A DNA stretch of 34,171 bases from an uncultured Isosphaeraceae bacterium (GTDB lineage Bacteria > Planctomycetota > Planctomycetia > Isosphaerales > Isosphaeraceae): positions 1 through 34,171 of the forward strand of contig CALLYK010000531.1 of assembly GCA_937858365.1 (NCBI GenBank). The letters run 5' to 3'. Positions 1-8,369 of the stretch are shown piece by piece; position 1 is the first letter of the stretch; the number at the start of each line of letters is the position of its first letter. Both the position numbers and the translations under genes were made by a program. The notes under the pieces are model-generated. The model was not told the DNA's origin. It saw only the letters and a list, made by a program, of their open reading frames with translations, and ran no database searches.

Positions 1-1336
1 GGGCCTCCTGCACGCGGGGCGGCAGGATCGCGCGGACGTCGGTCGCGATCGTCCCGCGGGGATGGCTGCTTGGCAAGTCGCCCCGCGAGGGCCGTCCGGC
101 CAAATAGTCGCGGGCCCACTGGATCGGCGCCTTGTATTGTCGGCCGCCAATCACATAGGCACGCCGCTCGGCGCGTTGTTGGTAGTGTAGGCCCGAGAGC
201 GGGTGGTGCGGACCTGCCTCCTCGGGCGTGATCGTCACCACCAGGCCGCTATTGGCGAAGGGCGAATCGTGACGGCTCTCGCTCATGCCGTTCGTGCAGA
301 AGTAGCCCGGTTCGCTCACGCTAGGCATCACATAACCGCCTGCGCACATGCAGAATGTGAACAGATCACGATCTCCTACTCGCGTGACAAGCTCGTAATC
401 GGCCGCGCCAAGCGCTGGGTGTCCCGCGTGACCGCCGAAGCGGGCCCGATCGATTTGCGCTTGCGGCTGCTCGATCCGCACGCCGAGTTGAAACGGTTTG
501 GGCACGATCGGCACGCCCCGACGAAGCAACATTCCGTAAGTGTCGCGCGCGCTGTGACCGATCGCCAAGACGACCAGGTTGGCCGCGAAATGGCCCGACG
601 TGGTCGAAACACCGGTCAGACGGCCGTCGATGATGGTGAGGTCTTCGACCCGGCAATCGAAGTGGACGACACCGCCGAGTTCTTCGATCTTGCGTCGCAA
701 CGTGCGGACGATCAGGGGAAGGCGGTTCGAGCCAAGATGTGGCCGGTTCTCGTAGAGGATCGACGCCTTGCCGTGACAATCGGCGACCAGTTCGAGAGCG
801 CGTCGGATGTCGGGGCCGCTGTTGCGACTGGTCAACTTCCCATCACTGAAGGTGCCGGCGCCGCCTTCGCCGAAGAGGTAATTGCTTTCGGGGTCGAGAA
901 GGCCCCCTTCGTCGAACTTTCGGACAGCGGCGACGCGTTCCTTCACCCCTTGACCACGTTCCAGGACAATCGGGGCGTGACCGCCGAGCGCGAGGAAGTA
1001 GGCGGCGAAGAGCCCGGCCGGACCCGCGCCGATGATGACGGGCGGATGACGGAGCGGCTCGGTCCCCGGTTCGGGCCAGTCAAACGGCGCTTGCTCAAAT
1101 CGTTCAACGTATGGTCCCGGCGCGTGCGCGAGGACCGTCGCTTCGTCGTTGACCTCCACTTCCGCTGCGTAAACGAAGTGGACCTCATCGTGCTTGCGGG
1201 CGTCGAGGCTCCGACGGAGGATGCGCCAGCGCGTCAGGATGTCGGGTCCGGTGCCGAGTCGTGCCGCGATCTTGGCGGGGAGTTCGGCCTCGGTCTCATC
1301 CAAGTCCAGGCGGATGTTGCTCACTTTCAGGGGCAT
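1..1336 (-). CDS. FAD-dependent dehydrogenase, COG2509 type (3' end cut by window edge)
   Basis: A continuous minus-strand frame starts at the ATG at 1336-1334 and runs off the left edge after about 445 codons. The protein has a short N-terminal domain (about residues 1-95) followed by a Rossmann dinucleotide-binding motif GAGPAG (about 103-108). A second conserved block, GEGGAGTFSDGKL (about 157-169), is typical of the uncharacterised FAD-dependent dehydrogenases of COG2509. Later blocks rich in Cys and Gly (FCMCAGGYV) and the NGMSES stretch also match that family. The in vivo substrate of these flavoproteins is not established, so I call only a cytoplasmic FAD-dependent oxidoreductase. No strong Shine-Dalgarno sequence precedes the start, which lies 25 bases after the RNase HI stop on the same strand, so the two genes are probably co-transcribed. 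The long plus-strand frame over the same bases is a GC-driven shadow. Confidence 0.87.
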   Translation of the reverse strand, partial: MPLKVSNIRLDLDETEAELPAKIAARLGTGPDILTRWRILRRSLDARKHDEVHFVYAAEVEVNDEATVLAHAPGPYVERFEQAPFDWPEPGTEPLRHPPVIIGAGPAGLFAAYFLALGGHAPIVLERGQGVKERVAAVRKFDEGGLLDPESNYLFGEGGAGTFSDGKLTSRNSGPDIRRALELVADCHGKASILYENRPHLGSNRLPLIVRTLRRKIEELGGVVHFDCRVEDLTIIDGRLTGVSTTSGHFAANLVVLAIGHSARDTYGMLLRRGVPIVPKPFQLGVRIEQPQAQIDRARFGGHAGHPALGAADYELVTRVGDRDLFTFCMCAGGYVMPSVSEPGYFCTNGMSESRHDSPFANSGLVVTITPEEAGPHHPLSGLHYQQRAERRAYVIGGRQYKAPIQWARDYLAGRPSRGDLPSSHPRGTIATDVRAILPPRVQEA

Positions 1337-1361
1337 CGTGTCGTCTCTGTCGTCGTTGGCC

Positions 1362-1841
1362 TCAGTCCTTGAGGTCGGCCTTCAGTGCCTTGTAGGCCGC
1401 CACCGCCATGCGGTCGCACGCTTCGTTTTCGGGGTGGCCGTTGTGACCCAAGACGCACTCAACGCGCACCGTGTGGCGGCCGAGAAGCTCGTCGAGGCGC
1501 TGCCAGAGGTCCAGGTTGATCACAGGCTTGAACGCCTTTCCCTCCTTCCGTCGCCAGCCATTGGCCTTCCATTTGGGCATCCATTCCATCAGGCCTTTCC
1601 CCACGTACTGGCTATCGGTGACGAGCCTTACCTGACAGGGGACCTTCAGCGACTCCAAGGCCGCGATCACCCCCATGAGTTCCATCCGGTTGTTGGTCGT
1701 GAGTTCCTCGGCGCCCCAGGCATCTCGGACCTTGCCGCTGGCAGGGTGCTTCATGATGTAGGCCCAGCCGCCTGGTCCCGGATTGCCCGAGCAAGCGCCG
1801 TCGGTGAAGAGTTCGATGTGGTTGAGAGCGTCCTGTGCCAT
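1362..1841 (-). CDS. rnhA: Ribonuclease HI
   Basis: This 159-residue protein is close to the 155 residues of E. coli RNase HI. It cleaves the RNA strand of RNA-DNA hybrids in the cytoplasm during replication and repair. The four carboxylates of the active site are visible: D14 in FTDGAC, E54 in NNRMEL, D76 in VTDSQYV and D143 in EACDRMA. The catalytic-loop His is H133 in GHNGHPENE. I chose the ATG at 1841 because GAGGGG lies about 6 bases upstream and because it puts the first Asp at the usual distance from the N-terminus. An upstream in-frame ATG pair at 1883 would add 14 residues without homology. The gene is followed on the same strand by the FAD dehydrogenase and is divergent from the HAD-like gene, with only about 56 bases between the starts. 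Confidence 0.96.
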   Translation of the reverse strand: MAQDALNHIELFTDGACSGNPGPGGWAYIMKHPASGKVRDAWGAEELTTNNRMELMGVIAALESLKVPCQVRLVTDSQYVGKGLMEWMPKWKANGWRRKEGKAFKPVINLDLWQRLDELLGRHTVRVECVLGHNGHPENEACDRMAVAAYKALKADLKD

Positions 1842-1897
1842 GCGTGCCCCTCGTCGGTTCGTCGTGATCGCGATAGACATCATACCCAGGATCGCGT

Positions 1898-2347
1898 ATG
1901 GAGAGAGGGATGCGCATCTCGTTCGACCTCGACGACACGCTCGTCCTCGGCGCCGACCGGCCGTCGGAACGGCCCCTGGGCTGGTGGGCCCGGCGACTCT
2001 TCCCGGAAACGATGCGGCCGGGGGCGCGTTCCTTGCTGCGCTCGCTCAGGGCGCACGATGTCTGGGTTTACACGACGTCATATCGATCGCGGGCGTATGT
2101 TCACGCCTGGTTCCGTGTTTTGGGCGTCCCGCTAGGCGGGGTGGTGAACCAGTACGTCCACGAGCGTCGAGTCGGGCGGGGCGGGCCTTCCAAGGACCCA
2201 GCCGCCTTTGGGATCGACCTTCACGTGGACGATTCCGAAGGGGTCCGGCTCGAAGGCGAGCGATACGGCTTCGCCGTGATCGTGGTGCGGCCCGACGACG
2301 ACGGCTGGGCCGAACGCGTGCGCGCGGCCATCGCCGGGTGGCGCTGA
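1898..2347 (+). CDS. Small HAD-superfamily hydrolase
   Basis: This 149-residue protein carries HAD phosphatase motifs. Motif I is FDLDDTL with nucleophile D10 and acid/base D12. Motif II is the TTS at about 59-61 after a hydrophobic strand (VWVYTTS). A Lys for motif III is at about 99 (SKDP). Motif IV is the DD of HVDDSEG at 111-112. The short capless form between the motifs suggests a phosphatase acting on an accessible phosphate, but the substrate cannot be named. The ATG at 1898 has AGGA six bases upstream. A second ATG at 1910, directly after GAGAGAGGG, would remove four residues and leave all motifs intact. The gene is convergent with the anti-sigma gene, only 32 bases away. Confidence 0.82.
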   Translation: MERGMRISFDLDDTLVLGADRPSERPLGWWARRLFPETMRPGARSLLRSLRAHDVWVYTTSYRSRAYVHAWFRVLGVPLGGVVNQYVHERRVGRGGPSKDPAAFGIDLHVDDSEGVRLEGERYGFAVIVVRPDDDGWAERVRAAIAGWR

Positions 2348-2379
2348 GTGACATCGCACGAAGCGAGGACTCGACGCGT

Positions 2380-3378
2380 TCAGCCGGGGACGATCCAGAT
2401 CAAAACCGTGAAGGGGCCGTTGGTCCCGTCGTTGAGAAGGGCCTTGGGGCCCTCGGTCGTTTTGGGTCCAGGCGCCACGGGACCGGCCTCGGCGTCGGGA
2501 CGCGGGACCTTGAGGAACATGAGAAGTTCCCGCAATTCGGGACCGAGCTTCTCGGTGCGCACGGGTGCGCCACGCTTGCCTTCGGCGAGTTCCGGCCCTT
2601 TGGCGAGGGCCAGCGCCCGGAGGACCTCGGGGCCCGGCTTGTCGGCCCGGATCGTGCCTTGAAGCACGGGGGAATTGGAGAGCCTCGCCAGCAAAGGTTC
2701 GAGTTCCTCGGGATGTGCTTCCAGGGCGAAGACCACAGCGGGCCCCGAGTGCTCCGGATCGGCCGTTTGGCTTTCAGGCAGCGGCACCCGGACGTACTCG
2801 GGCCGCAAGCGGGCGAGTTCGTGGACGTCGCGGTCGAGACGGCCGATCGTGCCGGCGTCGAGGTTCGCGACCGGCACGATCAGGCGCCGAGCGGACGCCC
2901 CTTCCAACTTGGAAAGGCGATCGCGAGCGGGACCTTCCGTCAGAAGGACGGCGCCGGTCCCAGGGGCCGGCCGCTCGGGCGGGGGGGGATCTTCGCTCCC
3001 GACCGGGTCTTGTGGTCCCGCGGGGGTGCCTTTGTTTGTGAGGAGCAGGCCGCCGGGCACATGATCGGGCGAGTGGAAGAATCGGGGCGGAAGCAAGGCC
3101 AGGAAGAGCCCGGCCGCCGTGGCGAGGGCCGCCGTCGTGAGCATCAAGAGCGAATATCGGCGACGTTTGTCGATGGCGACCACGACGTTAAGGGCCGTTT
3201 CGTCCGAGGCGGGCATGCGCGACAAGCCAGCCACTTGATCGCGGACCCAACGCAGGTCGTCCAAGCGCCGGGCGAGGTCGGGGTCGTCACCCAGGGCGTC
3301 TTCGACCAACCGACGCTCCGCGGCGTCCAGTTCGTCGTCGAGGTAGGCGCTCAGGATCGATTCATCTTCGAGCTTCAT
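2380..3378 (-). CDS. Membrane anti-sigma factor, partner of the adjacent ECF sigma factor
   Basis: The protein has 332 residues. The N-terminal part (about 8-50) contains YLDDELDAAERR and an acidic, helical stretch typical of anti-sigma domains. It lacks the His-x3-Cys-x2-Cys zinc motif of the ZAS class. One hydrophobic segment at about 75-97 is a transmembrane helix, which places the N-terminus in the cytoplasm. The C-terminal 230 residues would be extracytoplasmic and are rich in Pro, Glu and Gly, with no domain I recognise. Its ATG overlaps the sigma factor stop in an ATGA arrangement (3375-3378), which suggests translational coupling and a one-to-one complex. The role as anti-sigma factor is inferred from layout, topology and the N-terminal pattern. 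The signal that releases the sigma factor is not visible. Confidence 0.8.
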   Translation of the reverse strand: MKLEDESILSAYLDDELDAAERRLVEDALGDDPDLARRLDDLRWVRDQVAGLSRMPASDETALNVVVAIDKRRRYSLLMLTTAALATAAGLFLALLPPRFFHSPDHVPGGLLLTNKGTPAGPQDPVGSEDPPPPERPAPGTGAVLLTEGPARDRLSKLEGASARRLIVPVANLDAGTIGRLDRDVHELARLRPEYVRVPLPESQTADPEHSGPAVVFALEAHPEELEPLLARLSNSPVLQGTIRADKPGPEVLRALALAKGPELAEGKRGAPVRTEKLGPELRELLMFLKVPRPDAEAGPVAPGPKTTEGPKALLNDGTNGPFTVLIWIVPG

Positions 3379-4043
3379 GTTCCCACCGGGTCATCGAGCC
3401 CCACGGGGGTCCGGTCGTCCCGTCCCGGGCCCCTCGTCTCGATCGTTCGGACACGTTCGGGCCGGCCCTCGACCCGTTCTCCCATCATGACTTCCAAGCG
3501 TCCCTTCAGCTCGCACCGGCCCCGATGCAAGCGGCTCCGGACCGTGCCCACCGGCACGCCGAGCACCTCGGCGATCTCCTCGTAACGCATCCCCTCCAAG
3601 TCTTTCAAAATGACCACCTTGCGAAAATCGGGGGAAAGCTCGAGAAGGGCCTTCTGCACCATCGTTTCCCGTTCGCGCCGTTCGATCGGGGCCGTCGGGT
3701 CGGAGCGTTCCAGGTCGTCGGCCGCGTTGGCCGGGTCGAAGGACGGGACGTCCGAAAGCCTCAATGGTGGTTTGCGTTTGCGGCGCTCGCTCAGCGCCAG
3801 GTTGACCGCGATCCGATAGACCCAGGTGTAGAAGGAACTACTTCCCTGGAAGTGGTCAAGTTTCTCGTAGGCCCGCAGAAAGGCGTCTTGGACAAGGTCT
3901 TGCGCGTCCTCGACGCTCCCCGTGAGGCGAACGAGCGTGGCGTGGAGCCGGTCCTTGTAGCGCATCACGAGGCGGCCGAACGCTTCGGTCCGGCCGGCCC
4001 GACACGCCCCGACGAGTTCCTGATCGTCCTCGCGCCCGTTCAT
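3375..4043 (-). CDS. ECF-family RNA polymerase sigma factor
   Basis: This 222-residue sigma-70 family protein has region 2 at about 17-90, including the DAQDLVQDAFLRAYEKL helix and FYTWVYRIAVNLAL, and region 4 at about 130-183 with a helix-turn-helix (YEEIAEVLGVPVGTVRSRLHRGR). Regions 1 and 3 are absent, as in ECF factors. A C-terminal tail of about 39 residues, rich in Arg, Glu and Gly, follows region 4 and is unusual for a minimal ECF factor. I placed the start at the ATG at 4043 (MNGRED) because an upstream in-frame start at 4100 adds only an Arg-rich, low-complexity stretch. The gene overlaps the anti-sigma gene by 4 bases. It should direct RNA polymerase to a stress or envelope regulon when released. 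Confidence 0.93.
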   Translation of the reverse strand: MNGREDDQELVGACRAGRTEAFGRLVMRYKDRLHATLVRLTGSVEDAQDLVQDAFLRAYEKLDHFQGSSSFYTWVYRIAVNLALSERRKRKPPLRLSDVPSFDPANAADDLERSDPTAPIERRERETMVQKALLELSPDFRKVVILKDLEGMRYEEIAEVLGVPVGTVRSRLHRGRCELKGRLEVMMGERVEGRPERVRTIETRGPGRDDRTPVGLDDPVGT

Positions 4044-4107
4044 GGTGTTTGGACGCTCGCCCGGTCGCCGAAGTTCCCGACCGCCCCGCGAGCGGCCCAT
4101 TCACGTC

Positions 4108-4137
4108 ATTCTACCGCGTATCGGACCAGACCGTCAG
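4108..4137 (-). promoter_or_regulatory. Possible sigma-70-type promoter for the sigma/anti-sigma operon
   Basis: On the minus strand CTGACG (4137-4132) and TAGAAT (4113-4108) are separated by 18 bases. They match the -35 and -10 consensus at 4 and 5 of 6 positions. Transcription would begin near 4100, about 57 bases before the chosen ATG. This is a pattern match only, and planctomycete promoters are poorly defined. Confidence 0.3.
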
Positions 4138-4214
4138 GCGCCCTCCAGCTTGACCGCGAAGCGCTTCCTCCATCATCCTCAAGTGGGTGGAGAGACTCAC
4201 CCCGGGAGGACGCC

Positions 4215-5351
4215 ATGCGATTCGTAGTCCGGTTCGCGGACGATCAGCTCGAACTGGACAGGGACGACGACCGCGTCGTTTCCGTGTGGACCGGACCGCC
4301 GGACCTGCCTCGTGACGCGGCCCTCGCCGCCCTGCGCTTGGCCCTCACTCAGCCGATCGAATACCCGGCGATGCACCTGGCGATGGTCCCGGGCGACCAC
4401 GTCGTGATCGCGGCACCAGAGGACCTCCCACTGCGAGCCGATGTGCTTCAGGCCCTGGAAGATGAGGCGATCGCGGCCGGTGTGGAGCGCCGCGACGTCA
4501 AGGTCGTCGGCACTTCGCGGACCAACGCCGACGTCCGCGAAGATCACGCCTATTTGGCCGCGACCAAGGAGGGGCATCGCGTTTATCTGGCGCGCGAAGT
4601 CGTCGATGCCGACGTGGTCGTGCCGGTCGGACTTCTCGGGTACGACGAATTCATGGGCCACGTTGGGCCTTGGAGCGTCCTCTTCCCGGGGATGGGCGAC
4701 ACAGCGACCCGCACCGACTTCCTGAGCCGAGGGGGCCCGCCCGGTGCGGCCCTCGCCGAATCGGCCGAAGTAAGTTGGCTCTTGGGTGCCGCCTTTCAAG
4801 TCGGGCTCTTGCCGGGCGCGGGAGGGGGCCTCGCCGGGGTCCTCGCGGGCGAGTCTGAAGCCGTCCGCAAGGCCTCGATCACGGCCGTGGACCAACACTG
4901 GACGATGAAAGCCGAGCAACGGGCCGACCTCGTCCTCGCGGGCCTGGGCGGGCCTGGGCCGTCGGCCACACTCCACGACCTCGCGCGCGGCCTTCGGACG
5001 GCGACGGCCCTTGTCCGCCGCGGCGGACGCGTCGTTGTGCTCTCGAACGTGAAGGGGCCCCTTGGTCCCGCTTTCGAGACACTGAGCCAAACCGACGACC
5101 CCGCCGCGCACGGCCTTCAGGCCCTAAAAGCGGTCCGAGGCGCACCAGACTTCACCGACGCGGTCGCCCTGGCCAAGGCCCTCGCCTGGGCCGACCTTTA
5201 TCTTCTCAGCGGCCTGCCTGATGCGGTCGTGGAGGACCTCGGCATCTTCGCCTTGGGACGCCCGGAGGAGGCCCGCCGCCTGACCGGCATGGCCGATACC
5301 GTCACCGCCCTGGCCCGCGCGGAGTGGACCAAGGCCCTCGTCAAGGAATGA
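4215..5351 (+). CDS. LarA-like (lactate racemase-domain, DUF2088) protein
   Basis: The protein has 378 residues. The segment PGDHVVIAAPEDLP (about 57-70) and the following VLQALEDEAIAAGV, DVKVVGT and GHRVYLAREVVDADVVVPVG blocks resemble the N-terminal lactate racemase (LarA/DUF2088) fold. Later Gly-rich stretches (GLLPGAGGG) and RRGGRVVVLSN also fit. LarA proper is an enzyme of about 420 residues that uses a nickel-pincer nucleotide made by LarB, LarC and LarE. None of those genes is in the window, so racemase activity should not be assumed. GGGAGGA sits 4 bases before the ATG and fixes the start. The gene ends 4 bases before ygfZ, so the two probably form an operon. It is divergent from the ECF sigma gene, and the 171-base gap between them probably holds both promoters. 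Confidence 0.72.
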   Translation: MRFVVRFADDQLELDRDDDRVVSVWTGPPDLPRDAALAALRLALTQPIEYPAMHLAMVPGDHVVIAAPEDLPLRADVLQALEDEAIAAGVERRDVKVVGTSRTNADVREDHAYLAATKEGHRVYLAREVVDADVVVPVGLLGYDEFMGHVGPWSVLFPGMGDTATRTDFLSRGGPPGAALAESAEVSWLLGAAFQVGLLPGAGGGLAGVLAGESEAVRKASITAVDQHWTMKAEQRADLVLAGLGGPGPSATLHDLARGLRTATALVRRGGRVVVLSNVKGPLGPAFETLSQTDDPAAHGLQALKAVRGAPDFTDAVALAKALAWADLYLLSGLPDAVVEDLGIFALGRPEEARRLTGMADTVTALARAEWTKALVKE

Positions 5352-5355
5352 ACGC

Positions 5356-6276
5356 ATGAGCGACTTCCCAGCCTGGATCGACCGCTCGGCCCGCACCCGC
5401 CTGCTCGTGACCGGACGCGACCGCCTGAAAACGCTGCACAACCTGACGACACAGGACGTTCTGACCCTCAAACCGGGCGAAGGCCGCGAGGCGTTCGTCA
5501 CGAGCCCGCGCGGCAAGACGCTCGCCTGGATCTCCATCCACGCCTTGCCCGACGCCCTCCTCCTCCGCGGCGACGAAAGGGCCGCCGAGGTGCTTCTGCC
5601 CCACTTCCAAAAGTACGCCTTGTTTGATGAGGTGACATGGATCGACCGTCAAGACGCGACGTTCGAGACGCACGTCATCGGCCCTTGGCCTTCGCCGATC
5701 GAACTGCCCAACCTGGGGGTCGCGACGCTGACATGGGCCGGCAAGACGTTGGTCATCGTCCGCGAGTCGCCAACCGCGATCGATGGGACGACCCTCATCG
5801 GGGAAACGGCCGACGCCGGCGCGATCGCTGAGGCGGTCCGAGGCCAGGGTGTGACCAAAATCGACGCCGAGTCGTTCGAGGCCCTGCGTATCGAGGCTGG
5901 CACACCCCGGAGCGGCGAGGATGTGACGGCCGAGGACCTCCCTCAAGAATTCGAGCGAGACGCCCGCGCAATCAGTTTCAAAAAGGGCTGCTATCTAGGG
6001 CAAGAAACGGTCGCCCGGCTCGACGCGCTCGGTCACGTGAACCGCGTCTTCCGCGGCCTCGTCTGCGAACCGGGAGCGGACTTGAAACCAGGCTCGACCC
6101 TGCTGGGCGAGGATGCCAAGCCGGCGGGCAAAGTTACGTCCGCGACCTTTTCCAAACGCCTCGGTCGTTTCGTCGCCCTGGGTCTCGTAAGGACCAGGCA
6201 GGCCGAGCCAGGTACGACGCTGAAGACCGAATCCGGGCATCGCGTAATGGTGGCGTCCTTGCCGATCAACGCCTGA
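5356..6276 (+). CDS. ygfZ: YgfZ/GcvT-type folate-binding protein for Fe-S cluster maintenance
   Basis: This 306-residue protein belongs to the YgfZ branch of the GcvT family. The diagnostic motif KGCYLGQETVARL lies at about 210-222 and holds the conserved Cys of the K-G-C-Y-x-G-Q-E signature. An N-terminal GcvT-like stretch (VTGRDRLKTLHNLTTQD) is present at about 18-34. YgfZ acts in the cytoplasm with tetrahydrofolate to sustain certain [4Fe-4S] enzymes such as MiaB. The length is close to that of E. coli YgfZ (326 residues). It follows the LarA-like gene after four bases. It converges on the DUF1559 gene, with a short palindrome in the gap. Confidence 0.92.
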   Translation: MSDFPAWIDRSARTRLLVTGRDRLKTLHNLTTQDVLTLKPGEGREAFVTSPRGKTLAWISIHALPDALLLRGDERAAEVLLPHFQKYALFDEVTWIDRQDATFETHVIGPWPSPIELPNLGVATLTWAGKTLVIVRESPTAIDGTTLIGETADAGAIAEAVRGQGVTKIDAESFEALRIEAGTPRSGEDVTAEDLPQEFERDARAISFKKGCYLGQETVARLDALGHVNRVFRGLVCEPGADLKPGSTLLGEDAKPAGKVTSATFSKRLGRFVALGLVRTRQAEPGTTLKTESGHRVMVASLPINA

Positions 6277-6292
6277 TCGACAAGGACGAGTT

Positions 6293-6307
6293 GACCGGGC
6301 CCCGGTC
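6293..6307. terminator. Palindrome between convergent genes, possible bidirectional terminator
   Basis: GACCGGG and CCCGGTC form a perfect inverted repeat around one central C. It lies in the 61-base gap between the convergent ygfZ and DUF1559 genes. No T-run follows on either strand, so an intrinsic terminator is uncertain. Confidence 0.3.
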
Positions 6308-6337
6308 CCAGGGCGCACTGCCGCGTGACAAGCTTCC

Positions 6338-7315
6338 TCAATAGGAGTCGCTCGAAATGGTCTCGCCGCCGGCTCGTGTGATCAGGCCCGCGAAGGTCCG
6401 CATCGGTATGGTCTCCTTGAGGAAGCGGACCGAGCCGTCGCCCAGAAGGAAATTGGCCCCACCAGGGTGGAAGGCGAACGCTTCGCTGGTTCCTTCGGAA
6501 CCGTAGTAGGGATAGGGGAACGCCACGTAGCCGATGTCCTCGCCGTTGGTGCAGTTTAGTGGGCAGGGACCGGGAAGGACGGTGCCGCTCGCGCTCGAGC
6601 CGTCGATGCTGAAATCACTCGCGGGCCGGCACCAGCCGCCGCCGTTGACTCGATGGGTGAGCGTGTCGCCCAAGTCCCTCGGACCACGTCGAAACACGAA
6701 GGGGCGTCCGGCGGACTCGGCGAAGGCGATCGTGTTCGAGAGCCCGTCGGTCACGTCGGCGAGGCGCGAGGTCACGTTCTTGGGCAGGACCCCCGGTCCG
6801 GAAACGCCTACCAAGCGCGACACGACCAGGCGATCATCCACGCCGATCGTGGGGGAATAGTCTGTCACGGCGACCATCGGCGCCCAGGTCATTGGCGGTT
6901 GGGGGTCGCCGTCCAGCGCGGTGTTGCGCGGCGAAGCGGGGCACATCAGTGTGTTGATCTTGCTGCGCACCACCGTCCCGTTCTCCAAGGCGCTCCAGTT
7001 GAAGGACTGGTTGTAGGCATCGAAAAGCACGCGTTGTTCAAAGTAAGGAAGCATGAACGTGATCGCCGCGATGCGCGGCAGGTTTGTGACCGCGTTGGGG
7101 CGGTTGCTCGCGGGCAGATGCCCCATCGTGTCATGGAAACCATGTATGGCGATCCCAAGTTGTTTGAGGTTGTTGACGCACTGGATACGGCGGGCGGCCT
7201 CTCGGGCCTGCTGCACGGCCGGTAGCAAGAGGGCGATCAAGACGCCAATGACCGCGATCACAACCAGCAACTCGATGAGCGTGAAGCCGCGTGGACTGAG
7301 ACGAACGGTGCGCAT
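6338..7315 (-). CDS. DUF1559 (H-X9-DG) type IV pilin-like protein
   Basis: The 325-residue protein begins [10 protein letters not shown], then FTLIELLVV. This is a class III/type IV prepilin signal with cleavage after G10 and Glu at mature position 5, followed by a hydrophobic helix to about residue 30. The helix runs into the [18 protein letters not shown] block found in the large DUF1559 families of planctomycetes. Near the C-terminus H283 and D293-G294 form the H-X9-DG motif ([12 protein letters not shown]). The protein is probably processed by a prepilin peptidase and held in or displayed from the cytoplasmic membrane, but the function of this family is unknown. The start at 7315 is supported by AAGGAG about 6 bases upstream. 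A longer frame to 7546 adds non-homologous sequence that overlaps the neighbouring gene. The lipoprotein gene lies just upstream on the same strand. Confidence 0.93.
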   Translation of the reverse strand: MRTVRLSPRGFTLIELLVVIAVIGVLIALLLPAVQQAREAARRIQCVNNLKQLGIAIHGFHDTMGHLPASNRPNAVTNLPRIAAITFMLPYFEQRVLFDAYNQSFNWSALENGTVVRSKINTLMCPASPRNTALDGDPQPPMTWAPMVAVTDYSPTIGVDDRLVVSRLVGVSGPGVLPKNVTSRLADVTDGLSNTIAFAESAGRPFVFRRGPRDLGDTLTHRVNGGGWCRPASDFSIDGSSASGTVLPGPCPLNCTNGEDIGYVAFPYPYYGSEGTSEAFAFHPGGANFLLGDGSVRFLKETIPMRTFAGLITRAGGETISSDSY

Positions 7316-7358
7316 GGTCAACTCCTTTTTCGAGCGTTCGGGAACGTGTCCTGTCTTC

Positions 7359-7808
7359 TCAACGTGTGATTTGGAGCGGTCCGAGGTCGTTCTTCCCCTG
7401 GCGGACAGAGAAGCGAAGCGGGGTCGTTTCCGGTTTGCCGTATTTGGCGGGGACCACATTGGGTCCGCGTTGGATGTCAGCCCCTTTGCCCACGAGCTTG
7501 TACCACTCGATCGTGACGGCGTAGTCCCCCTCAGGGGCCCCGTCATGATCGTCGAACGTCGTCAGACGGAAGGTGCCGTCAGGGCCGGCCTGACCAGTCG
7601 GCCGCACATCTTGTTGGGCCGAAGGGTCTAACGGATGAAACACGACGAAGGCCCCCGGCGCGGCTTGTCCCTGGAACCGCACTTGGCCTTGGACCGGGAA
7701 GGTTGGGATCGCCCCCGTTTCGCTGGAGCAACCCCACAGGACCAAGGCGGCACCGAGGACGGACCACATCCGAAACGGGCATCGTTGGGACGAACACCGA
7801 TGCGTCAT
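7359..7808 (-). CDS. Small lipoprotein with a transthyretin-like domain
   Basis: The 149-residue protein has a basic N-terminus, a hydrophobic stretch ([13 protein letters not shown]) and a lipobox-like LWGC with the acylated Cys at 27. Trp at -2 is unusual. The rest ([22 protein letters not shown], then [11 protein letters not shown] and [12 protein letters not shown]) is the beta-rich pattern of the small carboxypeptidase-regulatory/transthyretin-like proteins that commonly accompany DUF1559 genes in planctomycetes. The start at 7808 is chosen because AAGGAGC lies about 6 bases upstream. Another in-frame ATG at 7835 would place nine residues before it. The stop is about 43 bases before the DUF1559 start, so the two genes are likely co-transcribed and may act together at the envelope. 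The exact function is unknown. Confidence 0.83.
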   Translation of the reverse strand: MTHRCSSQRCPFRMWSVLGAALVLWGCSSETGAIPTFPVQGQVRFQGQAAPGAFVVFHPLDPSAQQDVRPTGQAGPDGTFRLTTFDDHDGAPEGDYAVTIEWYKLVGKGADIQRGPNVVPAKYGKPETTPLRFSVRQGKNDLGPLQITR

Positions 7809-7835
7809 CGCGAGCTCCTTACTCCGCGCCTTCAA

Positions 7836-8369
7836 GCCACGCCATCATTCGTCGAGGGAATGGAGTCAGATGCTCTTATCCTTTTATCGACGAACCGAGA
7901 AGCCCAAGTTAGGATCTTCTACTAACATCGTCAAGATAATAAAGTTTCAAGTTGACCAAAAACACAACGTATCCTCCGGACGATTTTCAAAGCGGAACAC
8001 CCGATCGGGCCGTCGGAATGGGGGCGGTGCCTGACAGCCCCCCTTAACAGGGCCAGAAGCGTAGCGACGTCCACGTTCATAGATGGCCGTGTCCGGATCC
8101 GATTGGATCGAGAACCCAGCCGGAGCCGTGAGCGACGGTCTGGTCCTATTTCCAGGGCGCCGACGCTCACATGTCCGGCTCGGTTTCCCCAGAATGAGGG
8201 CCCGTCGCATCGCCCGATGGAAGGCGCCTGGCAAGACGTCGGCACGGTCATTAGACTAAAGACTTGTTGAAGGGCGATGCCCCAACTCGCGATCCAATTG
8301 GACTTCGCGACTTTGTGGACTGCCTTTCGTCCTCCACTTCGGGGCGACTTGAGGTAAGCAGCCTGGCCT
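7836..8369. other. Non-coding gap between the lipoprotein gene and the RmlD-like gene
   Basis: These 534 bases separate divergent genes and carry no reading frame with recognisable homology. A clearly AT-richer patch at about 7915-7975 is the likeliest promoter zone for the minus-strand lipoprotein/DUF1559 pair. There, TTGACG and TAACTT lie 17 bases apart on the minus strand, which is a weak match. A 6-base stem (GGGGGC at 8020-8025 and GCCCCC at 8037-8042) is present without a T-run. I see no tRNA or insertion-sequence ends. Confidence 0.5.

Noticed and set aside
203-1372. 389-residue plus-strand open frame
   Set aside because: It is the antisense shadow of the FAD dehydrogenase, whose minus-strand frame has clear family motifs.
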